Shown here: piece by piece, positions 51,149 through 60,284 of the stretch
How positions within the stretch are numbered: position 1 is the stretch's first letter
How the letters are laid out: each line of letters starts with the position of its first letter
The notes under the pieces: model-generated
What the model saw: the letters and a program-made list of their open reading frames with translations, nothing else
The model's database searches: none
Told to the model about the DNA's origin: nothing
Translations under genes and position numbers: made by a program
From: Oricola thermophila
GTDB lineage: Bacteria; Pseudomonadota; Alphaproteobacteria; Rhizobiales; Rhizobiaceae
Direction of reading: 5' to 3'
DNA: 64,000 bases
NCBI RefSeq assembly: GCF_013358405.1
Contig: NZ_CP054836.1
Span: 2,356,001 to 2,420,000 of the forward strand

Positions 51149-52668
51149 GACAGGCCTCCCCCTTGCGCAAGGTCTTCCGGCAGGACGTCCGGCGGGATGT
51201 TCTGGTAGCAGACCGGACGCAGGAAGCGCCGGATCGAGAGCGTGCCGACGGAGGTCGCGCCGAAATTGGTCGATGCCGGATACGGGCCGCCATGAACCAT
51301 CGCGTCGCAAACCTCGACCCCGGTGGGGAACCCGTTGGCCAGCAGGCGGCCGGCCTTGCGTTCGAGGATCGGCATGAGCGCCCTGGCCTGCGCGCTGTCG
51401 GCGTCGTCCATGTGCAGCGTGCAGGTCAGCTGCCCGCGCAACGATCTTGCGACGGCGATCACCTCGTCCATGTCGCGGGCGGTGACGATCAGGCCGAGCG
51501 GACCGAACACCTCCTCGCCCAGTTCCGCGTTGGCCAGCCATTCGGCGGCCGTGGTGGAGAACAGGTAGGGCGTCGCGTTACGCATGTCGCAAGTGGTGGT
51601 CAGCACGTCCTGCACGCCCTTGGTGGCGGCGATCCGATCGGTGCCCCGGTGATAGGCGTCGGCGATGCCGTCGGTCAGCATGGTCTGCGCACCGGTCTTT
51701 TCGAGAGCGGCCCGCGCGGCGTCGGCGAAAGCCTTTGCCTCCGGTCCGTCGATGACAACCGCCACGCCCGGATTGGTGCAGAACTGCCCTGCCCCCATGG
51801 TCAGCGAGCCGGCCCAGCCGGCAGCGATCTCGCCGCCACGGCTGGCCAGCGCGCCGTCGAGGATGAACATCGGATTGACCGAGCCCAGTTCGCCGAAAAA
51901 CGGAATGGGTTCCGGACGGGCCGCGCAAAGGTCGAAGAGTGCCCGCCCGCCGGCGAGCGAGCCGGTAAAGCCGACGGCGCGGATCAGCGGATGCTGTACC
52001 AGCGCCTGCCCGACTGCACGGTCGCCGCCCTGTATCTGGCTGAACACGCCGGGATGGACGCCACGGGCCCTGATCGCCGCGTCGATCGCCTGGGCCACGA
52101 GATCCGAGGTGCCGGGATGGGCCGAATGGCCCTTGACCACGACCGGGCAGCCGGCAGCCAGCGCGGCGGCGGTGTCGCCGCCGGCGGTGGAGAAGGCCAG
52201 CGGAAAGTTCGAGGCGCCGAACACGGCCACCGGGCCGATTGGGCGCTGCATCATGCGGATGTCCGGACGCGGCAGCGGCGCGCGGTCCGGCAGCGCCGGA
52301 TCGTGGCGCCGGTCGAGGTAGTCACCCGCCTCGACATGGTCCGCGAACTGGTTGAGCTGCCCCGTTGTCCGGCCGCGTTCTCCGACCAGCCGGGCTTCCG
52401 GCAGGCCGGTTTCCCGGCAGCCCATTGCGGTGATCTCGTCGCCGCGCGCATTGATCTCGCTGGCGATGGCGCGCAGGAACGCGGCGCGTTCTGCGCGGGA
52501 CGAATAGCCGTAGGACCGGAATGCCTCTTCCGCGGCCCGCGCGGCCTTGTCGACGAGACCGACGGTGCCGACAGCAAATGTATCGGCATCCCCCGCAACC
52601 GGCCGGTTTGTGAATGTCTTCTCGCCGCCAATCCATTGGCCGGCTATCAGGTGAGTGCCTCTAAGCAT
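51145..52668 (-). CDS. Alpha-ketoglutaric semialdehyde (2,5-dioxovalerate) dehydrogenase
   Basis: 507-residue aldehyde dehydrogenase. Catalytic C297 (MGAGQFCTNPG) and E260 (PIPFFGELGSVNP) are present, with the cofactor loop FTGSLAGGRAL. The segments FGASNFPLAFSTAGGDTAAA and GCPVVVKGHSAHPGTSDLVA are typical of the ketoglutarate-semialdehyde group used in oxidative pentose and hydroxyproline breakdown. It oxidises 2,5-dioxopentanoate to 2-oxoglutarate, the last step of the Weimberg route. It follows the XylX-like gene by 19 bp and overlaps the SDR gene. Substrate assignment is supported by the operon. Confidence 0.92.
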   Translation of the reverse strand: MLRGTHLIAGQWIGGEKTFTNRPVAGDADTFAVGTVGLVDKAARAAEEAFRSYGYSSRAERAAFLRAIASEINARGDEITAMGCRETGLPEARLVGERGRTTGQLNQFADHVEAGDYLDRRHDPALPDRAPLPRPDIRMMQRPIGPVAVFGASNFPLAFSTAGGDTAAALAAGCPVVVKGHSAHPGTSDLVAQAIDAAIRARGVHPGVFSQIQGGDRAVGQALVQHPLIRAVGFTGSLAGGRALFDLCAARPEPIPFFGELGSVNPMFILDGALASRGGEIAAGWAGSLTMGAGQFCTNPGVAVVIDGPEAKAFADAARAALEKTGAQTMLTDGIADAYHRGTDRIAATKGVQDVLTTTCDMRNATPYLFSTTAAEWLANAELGEEVFGPLGLIVTARDMDEVIAVARSLRGQLTCTLHMDDADSAQARALMPILERKAGRLLANGFPTGVEVCDAMVHGGPYPASTNFGATSVGTLSIRRFLRPVCYQNIPPDVLPEDLAQGGGLS

Positions 52669-52687
52669 TGTTCCGTCTTTCCGTGTT

Positions 52688-53827
52688 CTAAAGCAGGCCG
52701 CGACGCGCCAGGTTGCGCATCAGTTCGCGTATTCCGAATGTCCATTCCGCGCACTCGGTAGACAGGCGAACGGTGTTGGTCAGGCAGCCCAGCATCGGCG
52801 ACGAGATGGACACGACATCGCCGAGCTTGTGGGTGAATCCCTCGCCGGGGACGTCGCGGTCCCGGGTCGGCGCGAAGAGTGTGCCGAGGAAAAGCATGAA
52901 GCCGTCCGGGTACTGGTGATGACGGCCAATGGTCTGGCGGACCAGGTCGAGAGGATCGCGGCTGATCTCCTTCATGGAGGACGAGCCCTCCAGCCTGTAG
53001 CCGTCGATGCCGGTCACGGTCAGGTCCAGCTCGGCAGCGCGCACGTCGTCCAGCGAGAAACCGTCGTCGAACAGGCGGATCATCGGGCCGATGGCGCAGG
53101 AGGCGTTGTTGTCCTTGGCCTTGGAAAGCAGCAGGGCCGAACGCCCCTCGACGTCGCGCAGGTTCACATCGTTGCCGAGGGTCGCGCCGACGATCCGGCC
53201 GGCTGACGACACCGCCAGCACCACCTCCGGTTCCGGGTTGTTCCAGTTCGAGATCGGATGCAGCCCGACATCCGCGCCGGGTCCCACCGAAGACAGGGTT
53301 TGCGATTTCGAGAAAACCTCGGCATCGGGCCCTATGCCGACCTCGAGATATTGCGACCACAGCCCTTCGCCGATCAGCGCCGCCTTGACCTTCGCCGCCT
53401 CGTCCGATCCGGCCTTGATGTTGTTCAGGCTGTCGCCGATCACCGCCCTGACGCGTTCGCGGATGGCGGAAGCCTTCTGGACGTCGCCGGCAGCCTGTTC
53501 CTCGATAACCCGCTCGACCATCGACCTGGCAAACGTTACCCCGCAGGCCTTGATCGCCTGCAGGTCGCAAGGGGCGAGAAAATGCGTCTGGCCGGCGTCC
53601 CCTGCCCTTGCATTCAAAATCGCGTCGACCGTGCCAAGGGACGGGCCTTCGGCGGTGCGCACGTAATCCGCAGGTTCGGCCATTTCGCAGATATCGCGGA
53701 CCAGCGGTGCGTTCCTTGCGGTGATGTCGATCACCTGCCCGTCGCGGACCGTCACCACTGCGGGCCCTTGTATCTCGGCATTCCAGACGCGCCCCAGCAG
53801 TGTCGCGTTTTCCGGCAGAATGTTCAT
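52688..53827 (-). CDS. 2-keto-3-deoxy-pentonate dehydratase, XylX-like (FAH family)
   Basis: 379-residue fumarylacetoacetate hydrolase-fold enzyme. GPGADVGLHPISNWNNPEPE carries the metal-binding acidic pair (NPEPE), followed by GATLGNDVNLRDVEGRSALL and SPMLGCLTNTVRLS. Length and pattern match Caulobacter XylX-type dehydratases, which turn 2-keto-3-deoxy-pentonate into 2,5-dioxovalerate. The ATG at 53827 has GAGGAG 6 bases upstream; a longer open frame is not supported. It lies between the XylD-like gene and the semialdehyde dehydrogenase gene, exactly in reaction order. Confidence 0.9.
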   Translation of the reverse strand: MNILPENATLLGRVWNAEIQGPAVVTVRDGQVIDITARNAPLVRDICEMAEPADYVRTAEGPSLGTVDAILNARAGDAGQTHFLAPCDLQAIKACGVTFARSMVERVIEEQAAGDVQKASAIRERVRAVIGDSLNNIKAGSDEAAKVKAALIGEGLWSQYLEVGIGPDAEVFSKSQTLSSVGPGADVGLHPISNWNNPEPEVVLAVSSAGRIVGATLGNDVNLRDVEGRSALLLSKAKDNNASCAIGPMIRLFDDGFSLDDVRAAELDLTVTGIDGYRLEGSSSMKEISRDPLDLVRQTIGRHHQYPDGFMLFLGTLFAPTRDRDVPGEGFTHKLGDVVSISSPMLGCLTNTVRLSTECAEWTFGIRELMRNLARRGLL

Positions 53828-53921
53828 TGCGCGCTCCTCGTTGCAGTGCGGGGATGCGACTGGCGCGCGCTGCCACATGCGCCCGTCCCGGCAGCCCTCC
53901 TCCCCGTCGGCCGCGGATTTC

Positions 53922-55715
53922 CTAGTGGCTGTGACGCGGCATGAGCCGTCTGACCTTCTGGTACGCGGTCGCCAGTTCCAGGCACCCCCCGTCGGCCAGT
54001 TGCCCCACATTGGTGCGGTAGATCTCCTGCCACGGCGTCTGGTTCGTCAGTTCGGGCGGCACCCAGTTCGCGCTCCGCTCGGCCCATTCCTCGTCGTCAA
54101 CCAAGGCGTCGAGCGTACGCGCATTCAGGTCGAGCCTGACCCTGTCGCCGGTCTTCAGAAGCGCCAGTCCTCCGCCGACAACGGCTTCCGGCGAGGCATT
54201 GAGAACCGAGGGGCTCTCCGACGTACCGGACTGTCGGCCGTCCCCGACTGTCGGCAGATGCATGATTCCCGCCTTGAGAATGGCGTCCGGCGGCTGCATG
54301 TTCACGACCTCGGCCGACCCCGGATAGCCGACGCAACCGGTCCCGCGGATGAACAGAATGCAGTTTTCGTCGATCTCGAGCGCCGGATCGTTCAGCGCCG
54401 CATGATAGTGTTCAGGGCCATCGAAGACGACCGCCCTTGCCTCGTAGACATTCTCGGCATCCGGCCTGTTCAGATAGCGCTCCCGAAAGGCGTCGGAGAT
54501 CACGCTGGTTTTCATGAGGGCGGAATCGAACAGGTTTCCGCTCAGTACGAGGAATCCGGCATTCTCGCGCAGCGGCTTGTCGACGGTCGCGATCACATCG
54601 TGGTCACGGCTGCGGCAGCCGTCGAGGGTATCGCCGAGCGTTTTCCCCGAGACCGTCACCACGTCCCTGTGCAGCAGGCCCGCCTGGTCGAGCTCACCCA
54701 TCACCGCCGGGATTCCGCCTGCCCTGTAGAAGCTCTCGCCGAGATACCTGCCGGATGGCTGCATGTTGAGCAGAAGCGGCAATTCGTAGCCGATCTCCTG
54801 CCAGTCATGGACGTCCAGTTCGACGCCGACGTGACGAGCGATGGCCTGCAAATGGGGAGGCGCGTTGGTGGAACCGCCAATCGCGGTATTCACCCGGATG
54901 GCGTTCTCGAATGCCTTTCGCGTCAACACCTTCGACGGTGTCAGATCCTCGGCAACCATGGCGACGATACGCTTGCCGGTTTCGTAGGCCATGTTCATGC
55001 GCTCGCGAAACGGCGCCGGGATCGCCGCGCAACCTGGCAGGCTCATTCCGAGGGCCTCGGCCATCGCGTTCATCGTGCTGGCCGTGCCCATCGTGTTGCA
55101 GTGCCCCAGCGACGGGGCCGAGGCGCAGGCGCGGCTGATGAACTCGTCATAGTCGATCTCGCCCTCGGCAAGCAGGCGGCGACTTTCCCAGATGATGGTA
55201 CCCGAGCCGGCCAGCTCGCCCTTCCACCAGCCGTCGAGCATGGGTCCGCCGGACAGCACGATCGCCGGCAGATCGACCGTGGATGCGCCCATCAGCATCG
55301 CCGGCGTGGTCTTGTCGCAACCCGTCGTCAGGACGACCCCGTCAAGCGGGTAGCCATGCAGGACCTCGACCAGGCTCAGATAGGCGAGGTTGCGATCCAG
55401 CGCCGCCGTCGGACGTTTGCCGTTCTCGTGGATCGGGTGGACCGGGAATTCCATCGGAATTCCGCCGCCGTCGCGGATTCCCGCCTTGATCCGGTGCATC
55501 AGGAACACATGGATCTTGTTGCAGGGCGCGAGATCCGACCCGGTCTGCGCAATACCGATGATCGGTCGCCCGGACTGCAGTTCCTCGCGCGTGTATTCGT
55601 GATTCTGATAACGCTCCAGGTAGAGCGCGGTCATTCCGGGATTGGTCCGGTCGTCGAACCAGTCACGAGAGCGCAGTCTTGCCTTCGCACCTTTCTCCGG
55701 GTCGTCGTCATCCAT
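53922..55715 (-). CDS. xylD: Sugar-acid dehydratase, XylD-like (IlvD/Edd family)
   Basis: 597-residue Fe-S dehydratase. C65 (LAPCNKIH), C133 (TTGCDKTTPA) and C206 (SLGHCNTMGTAST) are the cluster ligands expected of pentonate dehydratases, and SPSVLNASPEAVVGGGLALL holds the active-site serine. LRSRDWFDDRTNPGMTALYL and PMEFPVHPIHENGKRPTAAL are near-identical in style to Caulobacter D-xylonate dehydratase. It removes water from D-xylonate or a similar aldonate to give the 2-keto-3-deoxy acid. The ATG at 55715 overlaps the GntR stop by 8 bases, with CTGGAG upstream. Several sugar acids are accepted by this family. Confidence 0.93.
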   Translation of the reverse strand: MDDDDPEKGAKARLRSRDWFDDRTNPGMTALYLERYQNHEYTREELQSGRPIIGIAQTGSDLAPCNKIHVFLMHRIKAGIRDGGGIPMEFPVHPIHENGKRPTAALDRNLAYLSLVEVLHGYPLDGVVLTTGCDKTTPAMLMGASTVDLPAIVLSGGPMLDGWWKGELAGSGTIIWESRRLLAEGEIDYDEFISRACASAPSLGHCNTMGTASTMNAMAEALGMSLPGCAAIPAPFRERMNMAYETGKRIVAMVAEDLTPSKVLTRKAFENAIRVNTAIGGSTNAPPHLQAIARHVGVELDVHDWQEIGYELPLLLNMQPSGRYLGESFYRAGGIPAVMGELDQAGLLHRDVVTVSGKTLGDTLDGCRSRDHDVIATVDKPLRENAGFLVLSGNLFDSALMKTSVISDAFRERYLNRPDAENVYEARAVVFDGPEHYHAALNDPALEIDENCILFIRGTGCVGYPGSAEVVNMQPPDAILKAGIMHLPTVGDGRQSGTSESPSVLNASPEAVVGGGLALLKTGDRVRLDLNARTLDALVDDEEWAERSANWVPPELTNQTPWQEIYRTNVGQLADGGCLELATAYQKVRRLMPRHSH

Positions 55716-56448
55716 CCGTTTGCTCCAGCTTCCTGTCCGCCGGAGCTGTCGGATCATTCCTGCTCTCTTCCTGCACGTAGATGCTCCTGATGTTCTCGAT
55801 CGCCGTACGCAGGTGCTCCTTCAATCTCGTGGATACGAGTTCCTTGTCGCGCCGGCGAAGGCCCTCGACGATCCGTCCGTGCTCGATCATCGCCGCCTCG
55901 CGGGCAGCCTTGTGCTGCGCAGACAGGAACCGGGCACGCCACAGCCGGGCGTGGTATTGCTTGTGTGTCTTGATCAGCGAGAGGTTCTTGGTCGAAGCGA
56001 CGATCGCCTCATGGAATCCCATGTCGATCTGGAAGAACTCAATGGGATCCGGGTTGTCCACGGTGGCGAGCATGGTCTGGTGCATCGACTCGATCTCGTC
56101 GACCTCATCGTCCGAGGCCTCGTCACAGGCACACTCCCCCGCGAGCGCCTCCAGCGCGGATTGAACCAGCAGCAGATGAGTCACCTCGACCAGCGACGGC
56201 TTCGCGACAATCGGACTGCGGGCAGGCGACATCTCCACCAGGCCTTCCGCCTCGAGCATCAGCAATGCCTCGCGAAGGGGAGTACGACTGACGCCCAATG
56301 CAGCCGAGGTTTCCCGTTCAGGGATGTTGTCGCCGGGCTTCAGGTCTCCCAGCAGGATCTGCTGGCGCAGGATGTCCGCAATCTGATCGCCAAGACGCTG
56401 GCGCGGCAGGGTTGGAAGATCGATCGACGTAGATTTCTTCGGTGCCAC
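55708..56448 (-). CDS. GntR family regulator, FCD type
   Basis: 246-residue FadR-like regulator. The winged helix has LGDQIADILRQQILLGDLKP, GDNIPERETSAALGVSRTPL and REALLMLEAEGLVEM. The FCD domain has GFHEAIVASTKNL-type FHEAIVAS and RIVEGLRRRDKELV. First gene of the minus-strand Weimberg operon, overlapping xylD, and divergent from the TRAP transporter. Two GGTATACC palindromes lie in the shared region (56520 and 56553), so one regulator may control both pentonate breakdown and the TRAP importer in answer to a sugar acid. Confidence 0.91.
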   Translation of the reverse strand: MAPKKSTSIDLPTLPRQRLGDQIADILRQQILLGDLKPGDNIPERETSAALGVSRTPLREALLMLEAEGLVEMSPARSPIVAKPSLVEVTHLLLVQSALEALAGECACDEASDDEVDEIESMHQTMLATVDNPDPIEFFQIDMGFHEAIVASTKNLSLIKTHKQYHARLWRARFLSAQHKAAREAAMIEHGRIVEGLRRRDKELVSTRLKEHLRTAIENIRSIYVQEESRNDPTAPADRKLEQTDG

Positions 56449-56518
56449 TTCTAATTCCTTGTTTCGAATAATGATTCTCCGCTCTTACACAACCATCCCG
56501 AATGCGGCGAGCGCAATA

Positions 56519-56561
56519 TGGTATACCGTATTATTGACCGTATTTTGCATATGGTATACCA
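56519..56561. promoter_or_regulatory. Pair of GGTATACC operators between GntR and TRAP genes
   Basis: TGGTATACCG with core 56520-56527 and TGGTATACCA with core 56553-56560. The 8-bp palindromes are 33 bp apart centre to centre, about three helical turns, and lie in an unusually AT-rich stretch of the divergent promoter region. Confidence 0.7.
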
Positions 56562-56646
56562 AGATGGCGTGACCATGGCAATCTCTGTGCCGTATGACTT
56601 GGAGGAGGTCGGAGGTCGCGAGAGACATTCACCCCGGGAGGAAAAC

Positions 56647-57660
56647 ATGAAGATTGCTAAACTCGCCGCCGGCCTTGCCGCCTCGTCGCTCTTGACCACG
56701 GCCAGCTTCGCCGCCGAATTCAACCTGCGCATGCAGACGCAGTACGCAGCCGAAACGGTATCGGGCAAACTCGCCCAGGAATTCATCAAGAATGTCGAGA
56801 CCATGTCCGGCGGACGCGTCGACATAGAGATGTTCTGGTCGTCGGCCGTCGTCGCAACCGTGGAGGGATTCGACGCAGCAGCCACAGGCGTTCTCGACGG
56901 CGAAATGCATGGCGGCGCCTACCAGACCGGCAAGAACCCCGCCTTCCAGTTCGTCGGCGATCCGATGGGCGGCTACGACACCCCGTACGAGCTCTACAGC
57001 TTCTTCTACTTCGGTGGCGGCCGCGAGGCTGCGAACGAGCTCTACGAGGCATACAACATGCACCTCGTCGGCTGGTGGACAGGCGGACAGGAATCCCTGT
57101 CTTCGTCCAAGCCGATCCGCGGCCCCGAGGATCTCAAGGACTGGAAGTTCCGCTCGCCTCCGGGCCTCGAGACCGAAATCTTCGCCGAGCTGGGGGCTTC
57201 CCCGATCGTCATGGACTTCACCGAAGTCTTCACGTCGCTAGAAACCGGCATCATCGACGGCGCCGATGCGTCCAGCCTGGCCAACAATGTGGGCCTCGGA
57301 CTCTATGACATCGTCGAACATGCCACCTATCCCGGCTTCCACTCCATGCCCGTCGACCACGTGACGTTGAACCTCGACGTCTGGAACAGCTTCCCGGATG
57401 ACATCAAGGCGATCTTCGACGTGGCAACGCAGGCACTTGCCCTGCAGACCGCGATGACGATCGAGATCGCCAATGCGGAAGCCGCGACGCAGCTCCAGGC
57501 AAAGGGCGTGACACTACACGACTGGTCGCCCGAGGACCGTGCCGAGTTCCGTGCCGGTGCACAACGCGCATGGGACGGATGGGCGGCCAAGACACCGGAA
57601 GCCAATGCGCTGGTCGAAGCGCATCGCGCCTTCCTGCGCCGGACAGGCAAGATCGACTAG
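56647..57660 (+). CDS. TRAP transporter substrate-binding protein (DctP type)
   Basis: 337-residue periplasmic binding protein. The signal peptide is MKIAKLAAGLAASSLLTTAS, cleavage after FAA. The mature start EFNLRMQTQYAAETVSGKLA and the carboxylate-binding arginine region LKDWKFRSPPGLETEIFAEL are TRAP hallmarks; FHSMPVDHVTLNLDVWNSFP fits the TakP-like branch for keto acids and related ligands. CGGGAGGAAAAC precedes the ATG. Because TRAP binding proteins need a carboxylate, a sugar acid such as an aldonate or a keto acid is the probable ligand, in keeping with the flanking sugar-acid dehydratases. Confidence 0.93.
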   Translation: MKIAKLAAGLAASSLLTTASFAAEFNLRMQTQYAAETVSGKLAQEFIKNVETMSGGRVDIEMFWSSAVVATVEGFDAAATGVLDGEMHGGAYQTGKNPAFQFVGDPMGGYDTPYELYSFFYFGGGREAANELYEAYNMHLVGWWTGGQESLSSSKPIRGPEDLKDWKFRSPPGLETEIFAELGASPIVMDFTEVFTSLETGIIDGADASSLANNVGLGLYDIVEHATYPGFHSMPVDHVTLNLDVWNSFPDDIKAIFDVATQALALQTAMTIEIANAEAATQLQAKGVTLHDWSPEDRAEFRAGAQRAWDGWAAKTPEANALVEAHRAFLRRTGKID

Positions 57661-57749
57661 TCCGGGCCTACTTGCCCTCGAAACGAGCGACGGGCCCAGC
57701 GGGCTCGTCGTGATATGCTGACTACCTGACAACCCGTGGGACGGCATCA

Positions 57750-58562
57750 ATGGCCGAAAAAGCTGAAAGTGTGTGGCTTGGACCCGCGCGGAGGCCGATG
57801 CGCCTGGTCATGCTGGCCGGTGCGCTCTGCACCGGCGCCATGGTCCTGCTACTGGTTCTGGGCCAGTTCTTCTTCGATACCGGCGTTACCTTGCGGGCCT
57901 TCCTTTCTCCCGCCGACAAGCCCCTTGTGCTGGTGACCATGATCGCCGGCACCGTCGCACTGCTGTCGGCCAGCATCTACCTGTCCGATACGCGTGGAGC
58001 GATCGAGTCGGAGCCGGCCGGCTTCTTCGACATTGTCAGCCTAGTGTGCTCGCGCCTGGCAATGATTGCCACTGCCGCCATCGTCGTGGTCATGTTCTAC
58101 GAGGTGGTGTCGCGCTACGTGTTCCAGAAACCCACCTTGTGGGCGAACGAGTTGTCGCTGTGGATCGCCGGTTTCGTGTTCCTGCTTTCCGGCCTCTACG
58201 CCATGCAGCAACGCAGCCATATCCGCATCTATGTGGTCTATGACCTGTTTCCGCGGCGGCTCCAGCAGCTCTCCGACATCGCCTCCGTCATTCTGATCTG
58301 GGTGTTCACCGTCCTTCTCATCTGGGGCGGATACAACGAGGCGCGCGACAAGCTGCTGCGCTGGGAGACGTTCGGCACGGCATGGGATCCGCCGATCCCG
58401 GCCACCATCAAGCCCGCCATCCTCGTCATCGTCGCCCTCGTGGCGCTGCAGGCGCTGTCCAACCTCATTGCAGACTGGAACAAGTTGCCCGAGCACCACA
58501 CGCCTCTGGACGAAATCGATGAGGCGGAGATCGACGATATCCGCAAGAGCATCGGGGAATAA
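57750..58562 (+). CDS. TRAP transporter small permease (DctQ type), extended
   Basis: 270 residues, about 90 longer than ordinary DctQ. The DctQ core is residues 95-240 with four helices and VVVMFYEVVSRYVFQKPTLW, the usual Y-x-V-x-x-R-Y-x-F motif, then ANELSLWIAGFVFLLSGLYA. An N-terminal addition holds two further helices (about residues 17-40 and 58-80). The C-terminus is acidic. It lies between DctP and DctM genes, 4 bp before the latter. What the two extra helices do is unknown. Confidence 0.88.
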   Translation: MAEKAESVWLGPARRPMRLVMLAGALCTGAMVLLLVLGQFFFDTGVTLRAFLSPADKPLVLVTMIAGTVALLSASIYLSDTRGAIESEPAGFFDIVSLVCSRLAMIATAAIVVVMFYEVVSRYVFQKPTLWANELSLWIAGFVFLLSGLYAMQQRSHIRIYVVYDLFPRRLQQLSDIASVILIWVFTVLLIWGGYNEARDKLLRWETFGTAWDPPIPATIKPAILVIVALVALQALSNLIADWNKLPEHHTPLDEIDEAEIDDIRKSIGE

Positions 58563-58566
58563 TCAG

Positions 58567-60159
58567 ATGGATATTGGTACGCTTTCGCTGATCCTGCTGA
58601 TTGGCCTCTTCGTGCTCCTCGCGATGGGCATGCCGCTCGGCTTTGCCTCGGCCTCGCTGGCCTGCGCTGCGCTGGTCATGAAATTCGGACCGGACATACT
58701 GTTCCGCGATTTCGGGCGCGGGCCGCTGGCGGTGGTGGCGCAGGCGGTCTACCGCCAGATGACCAATTACGTCCTGATATCGGTTCCCCTGTTCATCTTC
58801 ATGGCCGCGCTTCTGGAACGCAGCGGCATCGCCAGGGACATGTATTCCTCGCTGAATGTGTGGCTGAGCCGTACCCGGGGCGGCATAGCCATCGTGACTT
58901 CCGTCATGGCGGTGATCATGGCAGCCATGTCGGGAATCGTCGGCGGTGAGGTGGTGCTGCTGGGCCTGATCGCCCTGCCCCAGATGCTGCGGCTGGGGTA
59001 CAACCAGAACCTGGCGATCGGCACGATCTGCGCCAGCGGCTCCCTCGGCACGATGATCCCGCCGTCCATCGTCCTGATCTTCTACGGGCTGGTGACGGAG
59101 ACCTCGATCAAGGCGCTGTTCACCGCGTCCTTCCTGCCGGGCTTCATGCTGGCATCGTTCTTCATCATCTACATCGTCGCCCGCACCCGGCTGAACCCCG
59201 AACAGGCTCCCCTGCCCGAGCCGGATCCCGACGATCCGCCCGGCCCGGAAAAGGCAATCCTGTTCGCCGGCTTCATGACCGTCATCGTCGCGGCAGCCAC
59301 CGCCCTGCTGCTGGTGCGGGCGCTGTTCCTGACCGTGACCGGGGGAAACATCATCGAGGAAGGCGGCGACCCCGCCCGGCTCGGCATGGTCGCCGACATT
59401 CCCTACCTGCTCGCCGTGCTGGCCGGCTGCGCCCTGTTCGCGCAATTCGCGATCGGGCGCGAACGCGTGCGCACCGGATGGCAGATGGGCAAGGGCCTCG
59501 TCGCGCCACTGGTCGTCATCGGGGTCGTGCTGGGCTCCATCTACGGAGGCATCACCGGCATCACCGAGGCCGCGGCCATGGGCGTCGTCGCGGTGTTCGT
59601 GATCACACTGGTGCGCGGTGAAATGACATTCGACGTCGTCTGGGTCTCGCTGATGCGGACCATGAAGTCGACGGGTACGATCATCTGGGTGACCGTCGGC
59701 GCGGCTGCGCTGGCGGCGTCCTACACGCTTGTCGGCGGGCCGACCTATGTCGCCAACCTGATCGTCGGCGCGGAGCTGCCTACCATGGGTGTCATCCTGG
59801 TCATGATGCTGGTGTTCCTGGTCATGGGCATGTTCATGGACTGGGTCGGCATCGTGCTGCTGATCATGCCCGTCTTCCTGCCGATCGTCATGGTTCTGCC
59901 GGTCGAGGAGCTGGGCTTCATCGGCACTCTCGAGCCGAAACATGTGGCGATCTGGTTCGGCGTGCTCTTCACGATGAACATGCAGGTCAGTTTCCTGTCG
60001 CCCCCCTTCGGCCCGGCGGCGTTCTACCTGAAATCCGTCGCCCCGTCGCACATCTCCCTGACCGACATCTTCAAGGGCTTCCTGCCCTTCATCGGCATCC
60101 AGCTGCTGGCCTTGTTGGTGTTGTTGTTGTGGCCGAACCTGATCGCAGTCTTCTTCTGA
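58567..60159 (+). CDS. TRAP transporter large permease (DctM type), extended
   Basis: 530 residues against about 430 in ordinary DctM. The N-terminal half has MDIGTLSLILLIGLFVLLAM, GMPLGFASASLACAALVM and ASGSLGTMIPPSIVLIFYGL; the C-terminal half has TGITEAAAMGVVAVFVITLV and MFMDWVGIVLLIMPVFLPIV. An insertion of about 90 residues (roughly 205-300), with a proline-rich acidic loop (PEPDPDDPPGPEK) and two helices, separates the halves. It is coupled to the small permease. It moves the solute delivered by DctP using a sodium gradient. Confidence 0.9.
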   Translation: MDIGTLSLILLIGLFVLLAMGMPLGFASASLACAALVMKFGPDILFRDFGRGPLAVVAQAVYRQMTNYVLISVPLFIFMAALLERSGIARDMYSSLNVWLSRTRGGIAIVTSVMAVIMAAMSGIVGGEVVLLGLIALPQMLRLGYNQNLAIGTICASGSLGTMIPPSIVLIFYGLVTETSIKALFTASFLPGFMLASFFIIYIVARTRLNPEQAPLPEPDPDDPPGPEKAILFAGFMTVIVAAATALLLVRALFLTVTGGNIIEEGGDPARLGMVADIPYLLAVLAGCALFAQFAIGRERVRTGWQMGKGLVAPLVVIGVVLGSIYGGITGITEAAAMGVVAVFVITLVRGEMTFDVVWVSLMRTMKSTGTIIWVTVGAAALAASYTLVGGPTYVANLIVGAELPTMGVILVMMLVFLVMGMFMDWVGIVLLIMPVFLPIVMVLPVEELGFIGTLEPKHVAIWFGVLFTMNMQVSFLSPPFGPAAFYLKSVAPSHISLTDIFKGFLPFIGIQLLALLVLLLWPNLIAVFF

Positions 60160-60284
60160 CAGCCGGCGGCAGGCCCGCGGCGTGAATCACGGTCCTTGCG
60201 AATCCGGAACCAGGGACACGAAGTGCCCCTTGGGCGGCGTAGGCAACCGGGCCCGTTCCGCCGCCTACCCTTCCCGTCGCTGCA

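Noticed and set aside
57683..57708. ACGAGC / GCTCGT inverted repeat between DctP and DctQ genes
   Set aside because: The stem is only 6 bp with a 14-nt loop, too weak to call beside the stronger hairpins after the ABC binding-protein genes.
58465..60051. 528-codon minus-strand frame opposite the DctM gene
   Set aside because: The predicted product is extremely rich in His, Asp, Gln and Arg, as expected from the antisense of a membrane protein gene.
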